From an uncultured Rhodospirillaceae bacterium (GTDB lineage: Bacteria; Pseudomonadota; Alphaproteobacteria; UBA8366): a stretch of DNA of 64,000 bases. The stretch is taken from contig CAJWLM010000006.1 in assembly GCA_913043025.1 (NCBI GenBank), positions 62,001 to 126,000 on the forward strand, in the 5' to 3' direction. The notes beneath the pieces were generated by a model that worked only from the letters and a program-made list of their open reading frames with translations, ran no database searches and was not told where the DNA came from. The position numbers were made by a program, and so were the translations under genes. Below are positions 9,092 to 18,707 of the stretch, piece after piece; positions within the stretch are counted from its first letter, which is position 1; each line of letters opens with the position of its first letter.

Positions 9092-9826
9092 ATGGATATT
9101 ATTCTGTTAGAGCGAATTGAAAATCTGGGCCAAATGGGCGATGTGGTTTCAGTGAAGCCGGGATATGCCCGTAATTTCCTATTCCCCAGACAAAAGGCAC
9201 TCAGAGCCAGTGAGTCTAACCTCCAGCATTTTCAAACACAACGCAAAGAGCTTGAGGCAGAAAATTTAAAGCGTAAGAGCGAAGCGGAAGACGTCGCCGA
9301 TCGTATACATGGGTTGCAAGTCGCTATTATACGCAGTGCGGGGGAAGCAGGACAGCTCTACGGATCAGTAAATGCTCGTGATATTGCTGATGCTGTGTCT
9401 GAAAACGGATTTAAAATTTCTCGCAATCAGGTCGTAATAGACCGGCCGGTTAAATTGTTGGGCATCTTTGATATTCGTATCCGTCTCCATCCGGAAGTTG
9501 ATACATTTGTCTCTGTAAACGTAGCTCGATCGGAAGATGAGGCTAAACAGCAGAAAAAACTTGGCCGCGCTATCATCGGCGGCGAAGATGAGCAGCAGCA
9601 AGTGGAGGAAGAATTGGGTCAATCCGCAAGACAACGTTCAGAAGAAATATTTGAACCAGAAGCGCAAGCAAAGGCTGCTGCAGACCTCGAGAAGGAAAAC
9701 CAAGACAGCGAGCAAATGGCTCAGGATGCCGGTGACTTTAGTTCACACGAAGAGGTCCCTGAAGATACAACTGCTGGTCAAATTGCGGGCGTAATTCAAT
9801 CCGATTCGATAGAAAAAACAGAATAG
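9092..9826 (+). CDS. rplI: Ribosomal protein L9 with extended acidic C-terminus
   Basis: 244 residues against about 150 in most bacteria. The N-terminal rRNA-binding domain (LLERIENLGQMGDVVSVKPG, residues 5-24; GYARNFLFPRQKAL) and the long connecting helix are normal, and the C-terminal L9 domain runs to about residue 150. The last ~90 residues are Glu/Gln/Ala rich and look disordered. A strong AAGGAG ribosome site precedes it. It is the third gene of the rpsF-rpsR-rplI operon. Confidence 0.96.
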   Translation: MDIILLERIENLGQMGDVVSVKPGYARNFLFPRQKALRASESNLQHFQTQRKELEAENLKRKSEAEDVADRIHGLQVAIIRSAGEAGQLYGSVNARDIADAVSENGFKISRNQVVIDRPVKLLGIFDIRIRLHPEVDTFVSVNVARSEDEAKQQKKLGRAIIGGEDEQQQVEEELGQSARQRSEEIFEPEAQAKAAADLEKENQDSEQMAQDAGDFSSHEEVPEDTTAGQIAGVIQSDSIEKTE

Positions 9827-10012
9827 CACCCCATAATGCAAAGGGGTAGTAACCGGTAACTACTCTTCCTCTATCGCTAGATTTTTTTTCGATGCGTTGC
9901 GACTCGTTTATTTACATGCCTTTGCATTGATAGGAAAAGTTTTCCCCACGATTCTTTTTATATACAGCTAGAAATTATGCACTCTCGCTTGAGCCACGGT
10001 TAAGTTACGGCC

Positions 10013-11545
10013 ATGGCTACTTTATCGTCCGATACAACAATAACTCCTCTCCATCAGGCCGATGGCGACAGCAATCCTCTCTACAGGGCTCCGCCGCAGA
10101 ACACTGAAATAGAGGCTGCTTTGCTTGGAGCCCTGCTAACTCATGATAGAGCTCTTGAGAAAGTGTCAGAGTTTTTACGAGCGGATCATTTCTTTGAGCC
10201 GGTTCATGGACGAATTTATGGAGCCATTGAAACACTCGCCGAGACTGGCCAAATCGCTAGTCCATTAACATTAAAACATATTTTCGAACGCGATGATGCC
10301 CTAGCCGAAGCTGGCGGAGCTGAATATCTATTTGATATAGCAGCCAACGCACCAAACATAATAAATGCCCATGATTATGCGCAAACTATTCATGATCTGT
10401 ATTTACGACGCCAATTGATCACCCTTGGGGAGGATATAGTCAATGATGCATTTACTCCGTCTGTAGAAGAAAAAGCCCCCACCCAAATTGAAGCGGCGGA
10501 ACAAAAGCTCTACGATTTATCTAATGTCGGCGAGCTGGAAAGAGGCGTCGTTGATCTAAAAGATGCGGTGTACGATGCGATAAAAACTGCCGAAGAAGCT
10601 TATAAACGTGATGGCAAAGTAATCGGTGTTACAAGCGGATTTAAAGATTTAGATCTTAAACTCGGCGGCCTACATTCGTCCGATTTGCTGATCCTAGCCG
10701 GCCGGCCATCCATGGGCAAAACAGCGCTAGCAACTAATATTGCCTTTCATGCTGCCAGGGCATTTAAGGAAACCAAGAACGAACAGGGCGAAGCAATTAC
10801 TGAGGGCGGACACGTTTTATTTTTTTCACTGGAAATGTCAGCAGAACAATTAGCTGGGCGTATACTTTCTGAACAGTCCGAAATTCCCTCAGATCAAATA
10901 CGCCGCGGAGATATTAAGCAAGACGATTTCGACCGCCTAGCATTCGCTGCGCAAGAATTGAACGCATTGCCCCTTTATATTGATGACACCCCAGCTTTAA
11001 CCGTGTCTGCGCTTAGAACCCGCGCCCGCCGGCTGAAACGACAAAAAAAATTACACCTTATAGTAGTGGATTACCTTCAATTGCTGCAAGGTAGTGCCGG
11101 TGGAAGAAATGATAATCGGGTTCAGGAGATCTCTGAAATTACGCGTGGCCTCAAAACTCTAGCAAAAGAATTAGACGTTCCGGTTCTGGCTCTTTCACAG
11201 CTTTCACGCCAAGTCGAAAACCGCGATGACAAAAGGCCGCAATTATCGGATCTCCGAGAATCGGGCTCAATAGAGCAGGATGCTGATGTGGTTATGTTCA
11301 TATTCCGCGAGGAATATTATTTGGAGAAGGCAGAACCGATAATTCGCGCTGATGAGGACAACATTAAATTCTCAGAGCGTTCGCAAAAGTGGGCAGAACG
11401 TATTGAACAAGTTCGCAACACAGCTAGTGTTATAATAGCTAAACAACGACACGGTCCGGTCGGCACAATAGACCTCTATTTCGATGGCCGTTTCACCAGA
11501 TTCGCTAACTATGATCGCCATCATGATGGAGACGGCTTTAACTAA
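10013..11545 (+). CDS. dnaB: Replicative DNA helicase DnaB
   Basis: 510 residues. The N-terminal domain starts with the typical PPQNTEIEAALLGALL segment. The RecA-like motor has Walker A in LAGRPSMGKTALATNIA (about residue 230), Walker B in LIVVDYLQLLQG, and the SQLSRQVENRDDKRPQLSDL motif. It is the ring helicase that opens DNA at the replication fork. It follows rplI by 186 bases, as in many alphaproteobacteria, and its 3' end overlaps the start of alr by about 20 bases. No intein was seen. Confidence 0.98.
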   Translation: MATLSSDTTITPLHQADGDSNPLYRAPPQNTEIEAALLGALLTHDRALEKVSEFLRADHFFEPVHGRIYGAIETLAETGQIASPLTLKHIFERDDALAEAGGAEYLFDIAANAPNIINAHDYAQTIHDLYLRRQLITLGEDIVNDAFTPSVEEKAPTQIEAAEQKLYDLSNVGELERGVVDLKDAVYDAIKTAEEAYKRDGKVIGVTSGFKDLDLKLGGLHSSDLLILAGRPSMGKTALATNIAFHAARAFKETKNEQGEAITEGGHVLFFSLEMSAEQLAGRILSEQSEIPSDQIRRGDIKQDDFDRLAFAAQELNALPLYIDDTPALTVSALRTRARRLKRQKKLHLIVVDYLQLLQGSAGGRNDNRVQEISEITRGLKTLAKELDVPVLALSQLSRQVENRDDKRPQLSDLRESGSIEQDADVVMFIFREEYYLEKAEPIIRADEDNIKFSERSQKWAERIEQVRNTASVIIAKQRHGPVGTIDLYFDGRFTRFANYDRHHDGDGFN

Positions 11546-12608
11546 AAACAGCCTTTGCGAGCTTTCTATAAACCTTGAAGCACTCGCCGCAAACTATCAT
11601 TTTCTTGTCGAACAAAGTGCGCCTTCGGAATGCGCTGCAGTCGTCAAGGCAAATGCCTATGGTTTAGGATTGCGAGCCGTTACACGCACATTAGAAAAAG
11701 CCGGATGTAAGACATTCTTCGTTGCAACACTTGATGAAGGACTAGCTCTACGAAACATAACAAAAAAAACGATTTATGTTTTTGCCGGAGTTACAGAAGA
11801 GAACAACCTCGCTCTTGCAGAGGCCTCATTGCGGCCCGTTCTTAATTCAATTCAGCAGGTAGAACTATGGAATTCAAGAGGACCTGCAGCTCTCCATTTC
11901 GATACAGGCATGAATAGACTTGGGATATCGAAAAAAGATTTCTTAAAACTGTCCGCTGGCATAGCAAATGGAAATGTAATCAAGCCAACCCTAATATTAA
12001 GCCATCTCGCATGCGCGGATGAGCCAGACAACGATTTAAATTTTAGACAGCTGAAGAAATTCCAAGCGCTACGACCCACCCTTCAATCCTCCCCCCGATC
12101 GCTAAGCGCATCATCCGGAATTTTTTTGGGCCCAAAATATCATTTTGAGATGGTGCGCCCTGGGTATGCATTATACGGCGGTAATCCAACAAAAAATCGA
12201 CCAAACCCAATGAGGGCTGTGATCAATTTAAAGGCTAGAATACTGCAATGCCGAGAAGTAACTCGCGGGGAAACAGTTGGATACGGAGCTACATTTCGAT
12301 CTGATAAAAGACGCCAAATCGCTACAATAGCAATTGGATATGCGGACGGCTATTTACGTGCTTCGGCTCAAACCGCGTATGTTTCTATAAAAGGAGTGCT
12401 TGCCCCTGTTGCCGGCCGTATTTCGATGGATCTGATAAGCGTGGACATAACGGGCATTGAGGGCGTAAAACCAGGGGACTGGGCCGAGATAATCGGTTCA
12501 ACAATTAGCGTTGATGATCTTGCTAAGTGCGCCGGAACTATTGGATATGAATTACTGACCACTCTAGGACCACGCCACAAACGAATTTATATTGGGGCTA
12601 ACATATGA
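11526..12608 (+). CDS. alr: Alanine racemase
   Basis: About 360 residues. The PLP lysine lies in the motif AVVKANAYGLG near residue 35, and the second-domain segment RPGYALYGG and the GRISMDLISVD segment with the catalytic region are present. It makes D-alanine for peptidoglycan. Start choice is uncertain: ATGs at 11511, 11523 and 11526 all lie inside the end of dnaB and none has a clear ribosome site. Translation is probably coupled to dnaB. Its stop overlaps the mlaE start by four bases. Confidence 0.93.
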   Translation: METALTKNSLCELSINLEALAANYHFLVEQSAPSECAAVVKANAYGLGLRAVTRTLEKAGCKTFFVATLDEGLALRNITKKTIYVFAGVTEENNLALAEASLRPVLNSIQQVELWNSRGPAALHFDTGMNRLGISKKDFLKLSAGIANGNVIKPTLILSHLACADEPDNDLNFRQLKKFQALRPTLQSSPRSLSASSGIFLGPKYHFEMVRPGYALYGGNPTKNRPNPMRAVINLKARILQCREVTRGETVGYGATFRSDKRRQIATIAIGYADGYLRASAQTAYVSIKGVLAPVAGRISMDLISVDITGIEGVKPGDWAEIIGSTISVDDLAKCAGTIGYELLTTLGPRHKRIYIGANI

Positions 12609-13384
12609 GCTTTTTGCAACTTACGGGAGCAACAGTCCTCGGTTTTTTCCGAGCAGTCGGGCATATTACGCATTTTACCATAGTGGCGGTGTCACATTGC
12701 TTTCGACCACCTTTCTATTTTCAACTCATCTGGCGGCAAATTGTAGAGATTGGATATTATTCGTTGCCAGTTGTGGGGCTAACAACTGTGTTCGCCGGAA
12801 TGGTATTAGCCCTACAGAGCTATACAGGATTCGCTCGTTTTGCCGCGGGGGCAGAAAGCTCAATAGCCAAGGTTGTCGTGCTTAGCATAACGCGGGAGTT
12901 AGCCCCGGTACTTGCCGGTCTTATGGTTGCGGCCAGGGTTGGCTCTTCGATCGCTGCTGAAATTGGCACTATGAGGGTGACTGAACAAATTGACGCTTTG
13001 ACTACGCTTGCTACAGAGCCCTTTAAATATCTTGTAGCGCCGCGCGTTATTGCTGGAATAGCCACGTTACCTGTTCTCATTTTAATAGGCGATGTTATCG
13101 GTATATTCGGTGGTTACATAGTAGCGGTGTATAAGCTTGATTTTAATGCTGCAATCTATCTCAAAAATACTTGGGAGTTTGTCCAATTCACTGATGTTTT
13201 TTCTGGCCTAGTAAAGGCAACAGTGTTTGGTTTTGTCACCACGTTAATGGGGTGTTATCAAGGATATTTCTCGAAAGGAGGAGCGCAAGGTGTGGGTACG
13301 GCAACTATCAACGCAGTGGTTTCTTCAGCAATTTTAATACTCATCCTTAATTATATGATAACCGCGATGTTCTTCGGCGCATGA
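12605..13384 (+). CDS. mlaE: MlaE-family ABC transporter permease
   Basis: 259 residues, with five or six predicted membrane segments and the MlaE family signature: VARVGSSIAAEIGTMRVTEQIDAL at about residues 117-140 (longer than quoted by one motif either side). It is the inner-membrane permease of the Mla phospholipid transport system that maintains outer-membrane asymmetry. It overlaps alr and mlaF by four bases each. No mlaD gene for the periplasmic substrate-binding partner follows. Confidence 0.93.
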   Translation: MSFLQLTGATVLGFFRAVGHITHFTIVAVSHCFRPPFYFQLIWRQIVEIGYYSLPVVGLTTVFAGMVLALQSYTGFARFAAGAESSIAKVVVLSITRELAPVLAGLMVAARVGSSIAAEIGTMRVTEQIDALTTLATEPFKYLVAPRVIAGIATLPVLILIGDVIGIFGGYIVAVYKLDFNAAIYLKNTWEFVQFTDVFSGLVKATVFGFVTTLMGCYQGYFSKGGAQGVGTATINAVVSSAILILILNYMITAMFFGA

Positions 13385-14154
13385 AAACACCAAAAATTAA
13401 GCTAAAGAATGTTCATAAGCGCTTCGGTGACAAGGTGGTGCTTGATGGTCTGGACCTTGAAATCATGCCAGGCGAGTCGCTTGTAATAATTGGAGGCTCC
13501 GGAACGGGTAAGTCCGTCACTATCAAATGTATACTGGGGCTTTTAACACCAGATATCGGAGAAATTGAAATAGACGGCCAATCCGTGCTGGATATCAGTC
13601 CTGTTGAACGCAATACCATCAACGCAAGGATCGGCATGCTGTTCCAACATGCCGCATTATTCGACAGCTTATCAGTTTGGGAGAATGTAGCCTTTGGCCT
13701 GATTGAAGGACAAGGAATGCTAGCAAGCACGGCTCGCGATATTGCACTTGAGAAGATGGCCGCAGTAGGATTGGCAGAAGACACGGCTGAGATGCATCCT
13801 TCGGATCTATCAGGCGGAATGCGCAAGCGCGTCGGCCTTGCCCGCGCAATTGCAATTAATCCCGAAATAATATTTTTTGATGAACCAACTACTGGCCTTG
13901 ATCCCATTATGGGAGATATCATTAATCAGCTTATTGTCGAGACCACTCAAAATATTGGTGCTACTGGCTTATCAATTACACATGACATGTCGAGTGCACG
14001 GAAAATTGCGGACCGCATAGCCATGCTTTACAAAGGCAAAATCATCTGGCATGGAGCAGTCGAAGAAATTGAAAAAACCAAAAATGAGTTCCTCCGCCAA
14101 TTTATCAATGGTAATTCTGAAGGACCAATAGATTTCGAAACCGCAATCATTTGA
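13381..14154 (+). CDS. mlaF: MlaF-family ABC transporter ATPase
   Basis: 257 residues. Walker A is GGSGTGKSVT (about residues 38-47), the signature is LSGGMRKRVGLARA and Walker B is IIFFDEPTTGLDP. The closest known family is MlaF/Ttg2A, the ATPase that drives MlaE. Its start overlaps the mlaE stop by four bases. radA begins 33 bases after its end. Confidence 0.95.
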   Translation: MKTPKIKLKNVHKRFGDKVVLDGLDLEIMPGESLVIIGGSGTGKSVTIKCILGLLTPDIGEIEIDGQSVLDISPVERNTINARIGMLFQHAALFDSLSVWENVAFGLIEGQGMLASTARDIALEKMAAVGLAEDTAEMHPSDLSGGMRKRVGLARAIAINPEIIFFDEPTTGLDPIMGDIINQLIVETTQNIGATGLSITHDMSSARKIADRIAMLYKGKIIWHGAVEEIEKTKNEFLRQFINGNSEGPIDFETAII

Positions 14155-14187
14155 TACATATCCCCTATTTTTGGCAAGAAATATGTA

Positions 14188-15615
14188 ATGATGGCTAAAG
14201 TTAAAAATCGTTTCGTTTGTCAGAGCTGCGGATCTGTGCATCCTCGATGGGTCGGTCATTGTGATGAGTGCGACGCCTGGAATAGTATTGTCGAGGAAAT
14301 CCTTCCTGAATCTGCACCTGTTGGCGGAAAATCACGGTCGCAATCGTTTTCAGGGACAGGAAATCCCATTAAAGTTGTAAATTTATTGGGAAACTCCAAA
14401 GGTGCACCACGTCGGAAAACCGGCATCGAAGAATTTGACCGTGTAATTGGAAATGGTCTTGTTGATGGATCTGCTCTTTTAATTGGTGGTGATCCTGGAA
14501 TTGGGAAATCAACGCTATTATTGCAGGTTACAGCAGCGTTAGCCCAGAAAACTCGCTGTATTTACATATCTGGCGAAGAAGCAGTAGATCAAATAAGACT
14601 GCGTGCTGCTAGACTTGATGTAGCTGCTGAGCCAGTAGAGCTGGCAACAGCTACAAATGTGGCCAATATTCTGGCAACACTCGACATTGATGATCGGCCA
14701 GATGTAGTCGTGATAGACTCAATACAAACAATGTACACTGCCAGCTTGGGATCAGCGCCCGGAACGGTTGCGCAGATCCGAGCATCTGCACAAGAGTTAA
14801 TCCGGCTCGCAAAAAGGCGTGGGTTTGCTTTACTTTTAGTTGGCCACGTGACTAAAGAGGGTGCTATAGCCGGCCCCCGTGTTTTGGAACATATGGTTGA
14901 CACTGTTCTTTATTTCGAAGGAGAGCGTGGCCATCAATTTCGTTTACTGCGGTCAGTCAAAAATCGTTTCGGCGCGACTGATGAAATAGGGGTTTTCGAG
15001 ATGACTGATCGAGGTCTCAGTGAGGTCTCCAACCCTTCAGCTTTGTTTTTAGCAGACCGTCAAGGTGAGGTCTCAGGCGCATCGGTTTTCGCTGGAATTG
15101 AGGGCTCGCGGCCAATGTTGGTTGAAATTCAGGCGCTTGTTGCCCCGTCACCATTGGCCACGCCGCGGCGTGCTGTTGTAGGCTGGGACTCTGCAAGGCT
15201 TTCAATGATACTGGCCGTCTTAGAGGCTCGTTGCGGCTTACTATTTGGAGGTAATGACGTTTATCTCAATGTAGTGGGAGGATTGCGAATAAGCGAGCCG
15301 GCAGCTGACTTGGCAGTTGCCGCCGCATTGATCTCCTCGCTCATAGGGGAGCCAATGCCTGAAAACATGATTGTATTCGGCGAAATAGGCCTTTCCGGTG
15401 AGGTCCGTCCGGTAAATCAAGCCGAAGCACGAATTCGTGAAGCAACCAAACTTGGGTTTACAGCAGCATTAACACCAGCGTTTTCAGAACTTGGGAAAAA
15501 AAACAAGACTGATCAGAGGCTTAAAGTGACAGAAATAAGACACTTGAGCGGTTTAATTCATGAGTTCGGCGACGACGCAGTTAAAAATAAATCGTTAGGA
15601 AAACAGCATGGGTGA
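14188..15615 (+). CDS. radA: DNA repair protein RadA
   Basis: 475 residues. An N-terminal four-cysteine zinc finger (CQSCGSVHPRWVGHC..C) is followed by a RecA-like ATPase with Walker A GGDPGIGKSTLLLQ, the RadA-specific KNRFG motif in VKNRFGATDEIG, and a C-terminal Lon-protease-like domain. RadA promotes branch migration in recombination. Two adjacent ATGs at 14188 and 14191 are possible starts. The 3' end overlaps cvpA by eight bases. Confidence 0.97.
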   Translation: MMAKVKNRFVCQSCGSVHPRWVGHCDECDAWNSIVEEILPESAPVGGKSRSQSFSGTGNPIKVVNLLGNSKGAPRRKTGIEEFDRVIGNGLVDGSALLIGGDPGIGKSTLLLQVTAALAQKTRCIYISGEEAVDQIRLRAARLDVAAEPVELATATNVANILATLDIDDRPDVVVIDSIQTMYTASLGSAPGTVAQIRASAQELIRLAKRRGFALLLVGHVTKEGAIAGPRVLEHMVDTVLYFEGERGHQFRLLRSVKNRFGATDEIGVFEMTDRGLSEVSNPSALFLADRQGEVSGASVFAGIEGSRPMLVEIQALVAPSPLATPRRAVVGWDSARLSMILAVLEARCGLLFGGNDVYLNVVGGLRISEPAADLAVAAALISSLIGEPMPENMIVFGEIGLSGEVRPVNQAEARIREATKLGFTAALTPAFSELGKKNKTDQRLKVTEIRHLSGLIHEFGDDAVKNKSLGKQHG

Positions 15616-16318
15616 TATCGCCGTTACTGATATTATCGTGATAATCGTTACAATATTGTCCACGCTGATTGGGCTGTCCCGTGGCTTGGCAAAGGAAATA
15701 CTATCTTTACTCGGGTGGGTTGGCGCAAGCTTAATTACCCTATTTTTGTTTCCTTATGTCGAACCACACGCCAACGCCTGGATAAGTAATATTTGGCTAT
15801 CTCGGATCGTTACTGGAGCGGGACTATTTATTGTAGCAATTGTCATTCTATCGATCATCGGTAACATTTTATCAGAGAAGGTTCAGAATAGCTATATGAG
15901 CGGCCTTGATCGCACATTTGGAGTATTCTTTGGCATCGCGAGAGCTTGGCTGCTACTCGCCGTAATCTATATCGCGATTAGTATCTTCTATGAAAAAGAA
16001 GAGCATATTCCTTCAGATCTTCGTGGGGCTAAGGCTGCACCGTTAGTCACAATCGGCGCCGACTTTATCTGGTCTTTGCTGCCCGCTCGACTACAACGTA
16101 ATGTAGGCGATGCGGCTAAATCTGTTACGGGCAAAACGGAAATAGACCTTTTAAAAAACGGAGTTCAAAGGCTCGGCAACATTCGGAACGACCGCGAGGC
16201 ATTTGAAAAGCTTCTCAATCCTAGCCCTTCTAATCGTAACCGACAAAAAGGAGTACAGGGGTACAATGAAAGCGAGCGCGAGAAACTTAACGAACTTATG
16301 AAGCGCGAAGTACAATGA
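15608..16318 (+). CDS. cvpA: CvpA family membrane protein
   Basis: 236 residues with four predicted membrane segments in the first ~125 residues and a hydrophilic tail. The start, ITDIIVIIVTILSTLIGLSR-like with the glycine-arginine turn GLSRGLAKEILSLLGW, is the family hallmark. CvpA was named for colicin V production and is linked to envelope function. In related genomes purF usually follows it, but here 270 bases of non-coding DNA and an SDR follow instead. Confidence 0.9.
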   Translation: MGDIAVTDIIVIIVTILSTLIGLSRGLAKEILSLLGWVGASLITLFLFPYVEPHANAWISNIWLSRIVTGAGLFIVAIVILSIIGNILSEKVQNSYMSGLDRTFGVFFGIARAWLLLAVIYIAISIFYEKEEHIPSDLRGAKAAPLVTIGADFIWSLLPARLQRNVGDAAKSVTGKTEIDLLKNGVQRLGNIRNDREAFEKLLNPSPSNRNRQKGVQGYNESEREKLNELMKREVQ

Positions 16319-16588
16319 TTTTGTTGGGATAAGGTTTAACATCGAAACAAATGACGATTAGCAAGAAGAAAATTTTTCCGTCTTACTGCTCCACATTTGG
16401 TAATTTTATTTAAAAAATAGTCTCCACCTGTGAATCTACTGTCTTCTTTATGAAAAATGTCTATTACATTGCAAAAATATATCTCGACAATCTGATATAA
16501 ATTACGAATCTTTTGTTAATGCTCTGCATTTGAAAAATACAAAGGGTAAATGTAAAGCCCTAATGTGATATATTGTAACGCATTTATG

Positions 16589-17320
16589 ATGGTAAATAAC
16601 CGCCTCAAAGGTCGTATCGCACTAATTACCGGTGCCAGCCGCGGCATAGGGTCAGCCATTGCACAAAGATTTGCAATGGAGGGGGCACATACTGTTTTGA
16701 CGGCACGAACGGTAGGGGGCCTAGAGGATACGGACGATACCATCAGAAAGATCAATGGCACTGAGTCCACGTTAGTTCCACTTGATCTAACGGAAAGTGA
16801 CACAATTGATCAACTGGGCGCTGCTCTACATGAGCGGTTTGGCCGGATAGACATTGTCATTGGTAATGCGGGAACACTCGGTGAATTAACTCCAGTCAAC
16901 CACCTTGAACCGACCACGTGGGATAATATCATTGCGCTTAACGTGACAGCAAATTATCGGTTAATCCGCTCTATGGACCCACTTTTAAAGGCCTCTGATG
17001 CTGGACGTGCAATATTTGTGACGTCAAGGGCAGCAGTTGATCTTAATCCTTTTTGGGGGGGGTACGCGGCAAGCAAAGCAGCCTTAGAAGTGCTTGTAAA
17101 AACATATGCCCAAGAAGTTCAACACACTAATATCCGGGTAAATCTTGTAGATCCTGGTCGTCAACAAACCGCAATGCGAGCTAAGGCGTTTCCTGGAGAA
17201 AACCCAAAAAACCTTCGTCAACCTGATGAGATGACTGGGGTTTTCGTTGATTTAGCTGAATCTAACTTCGGGCAAAATGGCAGGACATTTGAGGCGTATC
17301 CTGAGATTTTCCCCAAATAA
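16589..17320 (+). CDS. Short-chain dehydrogenase/reductase (cvpA/purF-neighbour type)
   Basis: 243 residues from the ATG at 16589 (16586 also possible; neither has a clear ribosome site). It has TGASRGIGSAIA at the N-terminus, NAGTLG near residue 88, and catalytic Ser and Tyr/Lys in VTSRAAVDL...GGYAASKAALE. The C-terminal part (NLVDPGRQQTAMRAKAFPGE) resembles the SDR that commonly lies downstream of purF in Rhodospirillales-type genomes, supporting the view that purF was lost or moved from this spot. It converges with der, leaving seven bases between the stops. Substrate unknown. Confidence 0.88.
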   Translation: MVNNRLKGRIALITGASRGIGSAIAQRFAMEGAHTVLTARTVGGLEDTDDTIRKINGTESTLVPLDLTESDTIDQLGAALHERFGRIDIVIGNAGTLGELTPVNHLEPTTWDNIIALNVTANYRLIRSMDPLLKASDAGRAIFVTSRAAVDLNPFWGGYAASKAALEVLVKTYAQEVQHTNIRVNLVDPGRQQTAMRAKAFPGENPKNLRQPDEMTGVFVDLAESNFGQNGRTFEAYPEIFPK

Positions 17321-17327
17321 AATTATC

Positions 17328-18668
17328 CTATTTATCAGTACTATATGGGTTTTTACCTCGACGAAATTCCATCCGTATTGGCACACCGCACAATCCGAAG
17401 GATTCGCGTAAGCCATTAATAAGATAACGTTTATAGGACTCAGCTATATTCTTTGGCTTTGACACCCAAATCGCAAAGGTCGGCGGACGACTTTTAATCT
17501 GAGTTATATATCGAAGCTTCGTACGACGCCCGCTTGATGCCAAAGGTGGTGGATGAATTTCAACCATATCCGCTAACCAGGTGTTAAGTTGTGCGGTAGT
17601 GATTCTGCGATTCCAAATTTGATATATTGAAAAAACCACCCTCATTAGCTCTTTTATTCCACTTCCTGTAAGTGCCGACAAGGTTACAATCGGAACCCCT
17701 CGAACCTGAGCAAGAGAACTTTCAAGGCGTTGCTCCAACATTTGTTTCGTATTTTTTTTTGATAGTAATAAATCACATTTATTTACTGCAATTATTAGAG
17801 CTCTCCCTTCAGCTGCAACTTGACGAGCGATCGTGATATCTTGCCGTTCAACTGGTTGTTGCCCGTCGAGTAAAACAACAGCTACCTGAGCATACCTAAT
17901 GGCACGCAAGGTATCTAAGGCAGAAAGCTTCTCTAACTTTGCCTCTACTCTTGCCTTGCGACGGAGACCTGCAGTGTCAATTAATTTCAACGAGCGTCCT
18001 TCGTATTGCCACTCAATACCGATTGAGTCACGGGTTATTCCGGCCTCTGGCCCCGTAAGCATCCGATCATTTTTCAATAATTGATTTACAAGTGTGGATT
18101 TACCAGTGTTGGGACGCCCAACAATTGCCACTTGAAGTTCCGGCGGCGTAGTTGGTTTATTAGATTTACTGGCATGATCGAAAATTGGTTGAAGTACCGT
18201 GTACAAATCTGCAAAGCCCTCGCCATGCTCAGCAGAAATAGCTAGAGGATCGCCTAGCCCCAATTCAAACGCTTCTAGACGCCCAGAGTCTCCTCCTCCA
18301 CCCTCGCATTTGTTAGCAATCAATATTGTAGATGCCGGTTGACCCCTAAGCCATTTAGCAAAAAACCGGTCTAGTGGATTTATCCCGGCTCGGGCATCTA
18401 TTAGCATAAGCACGACGTCACATTCCGCAACTGCCTGCTTAGTTTGCTGCTGCATTCTTCCCGCTAGGTTTTTTAATGCAATGTCATCAAACCCAGCAGT
18501 ATCTATGATACGAAATTTTAGATCTCCCAGGGACCCATCCCCTTCACGTCGATCTCGAGTGACACCAGCCGCGTCGTCAACTATTGCTAAGCGCTTGCCC
18601 ACGAGCCTGTTAAAAAGCGTTGATTTTCCTGTATTAGGACGGCCAACAATAGCCACGGTAATACTCAT
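17328..18668 (-). CDS. der: Ribosome-assembly GTPase Der (EngA)
   Basis: 446 residues with two consecutive GTPase domains: P-loops GRPNTGKSTLFN (about residue 9) and GRPNTGKSTLVN (about residue 184), NKCE and NKCD specificity motifs, and a C-terminal KH-like domain. Der acts in late 50S subunit assembly. It is the last gene of a yfgM-like, bamB, der operon, an order conserved in many proteobacteria. Confidence 0.97.
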   Translation of the reverse strand: MSITVAIVGRPNTGKSTLFNRLVGKRLAIVDDAAGVTRDRREGDGSLGDLKFRIIDTAGFDDIALKNLAGRMQQQTKQAVAECDVVLMLIDARAGINPLDRFFAKWLRGQPASTILIANKCEGGGGDSGRLEAFELGLGDPLAISAEHGEGFADLYTVLQPIFDHASKSNKPTTPPELQVAIVGRPNTGKSTLVNQLLKNDRMLTGPEAGITRDSIGIEWQYEGRSLKLIDTAGLRRKARVEAKLEKLSALDTLRAIRYAQVAVVLLDGQQPVERQDITIARQVAAEGRALIIAVNKCDLLLSKKNTKQMLEQRLESSLAQVRGVPIVTLSALTGSGIKELMRVVFSIYQIWNRRITTAQLNTWLADMVEIHPPPLASSGRRTKLRYITQIKSRPPTFAIWVSKPKNIAESYKRYLINGLRESFGLCGVPIRMEFRRGKNPYSTDK

Positions 18669-18707
18669 CCGTGCACACTCCTCAGGTGCAAAACATTCGA
18701 TAAAAAC

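Noticed and set aside
9846..9863. Inverted repeat GTAGT/ACTAC after rplI
   Set aside because: Only five pairs and no T-run; too weak to call a terminator.
13413..13922. 169-codon minus-strand frame
   Set aside because: Antisense shadow of mlaF, whose Walker motifs are in the plus frame.
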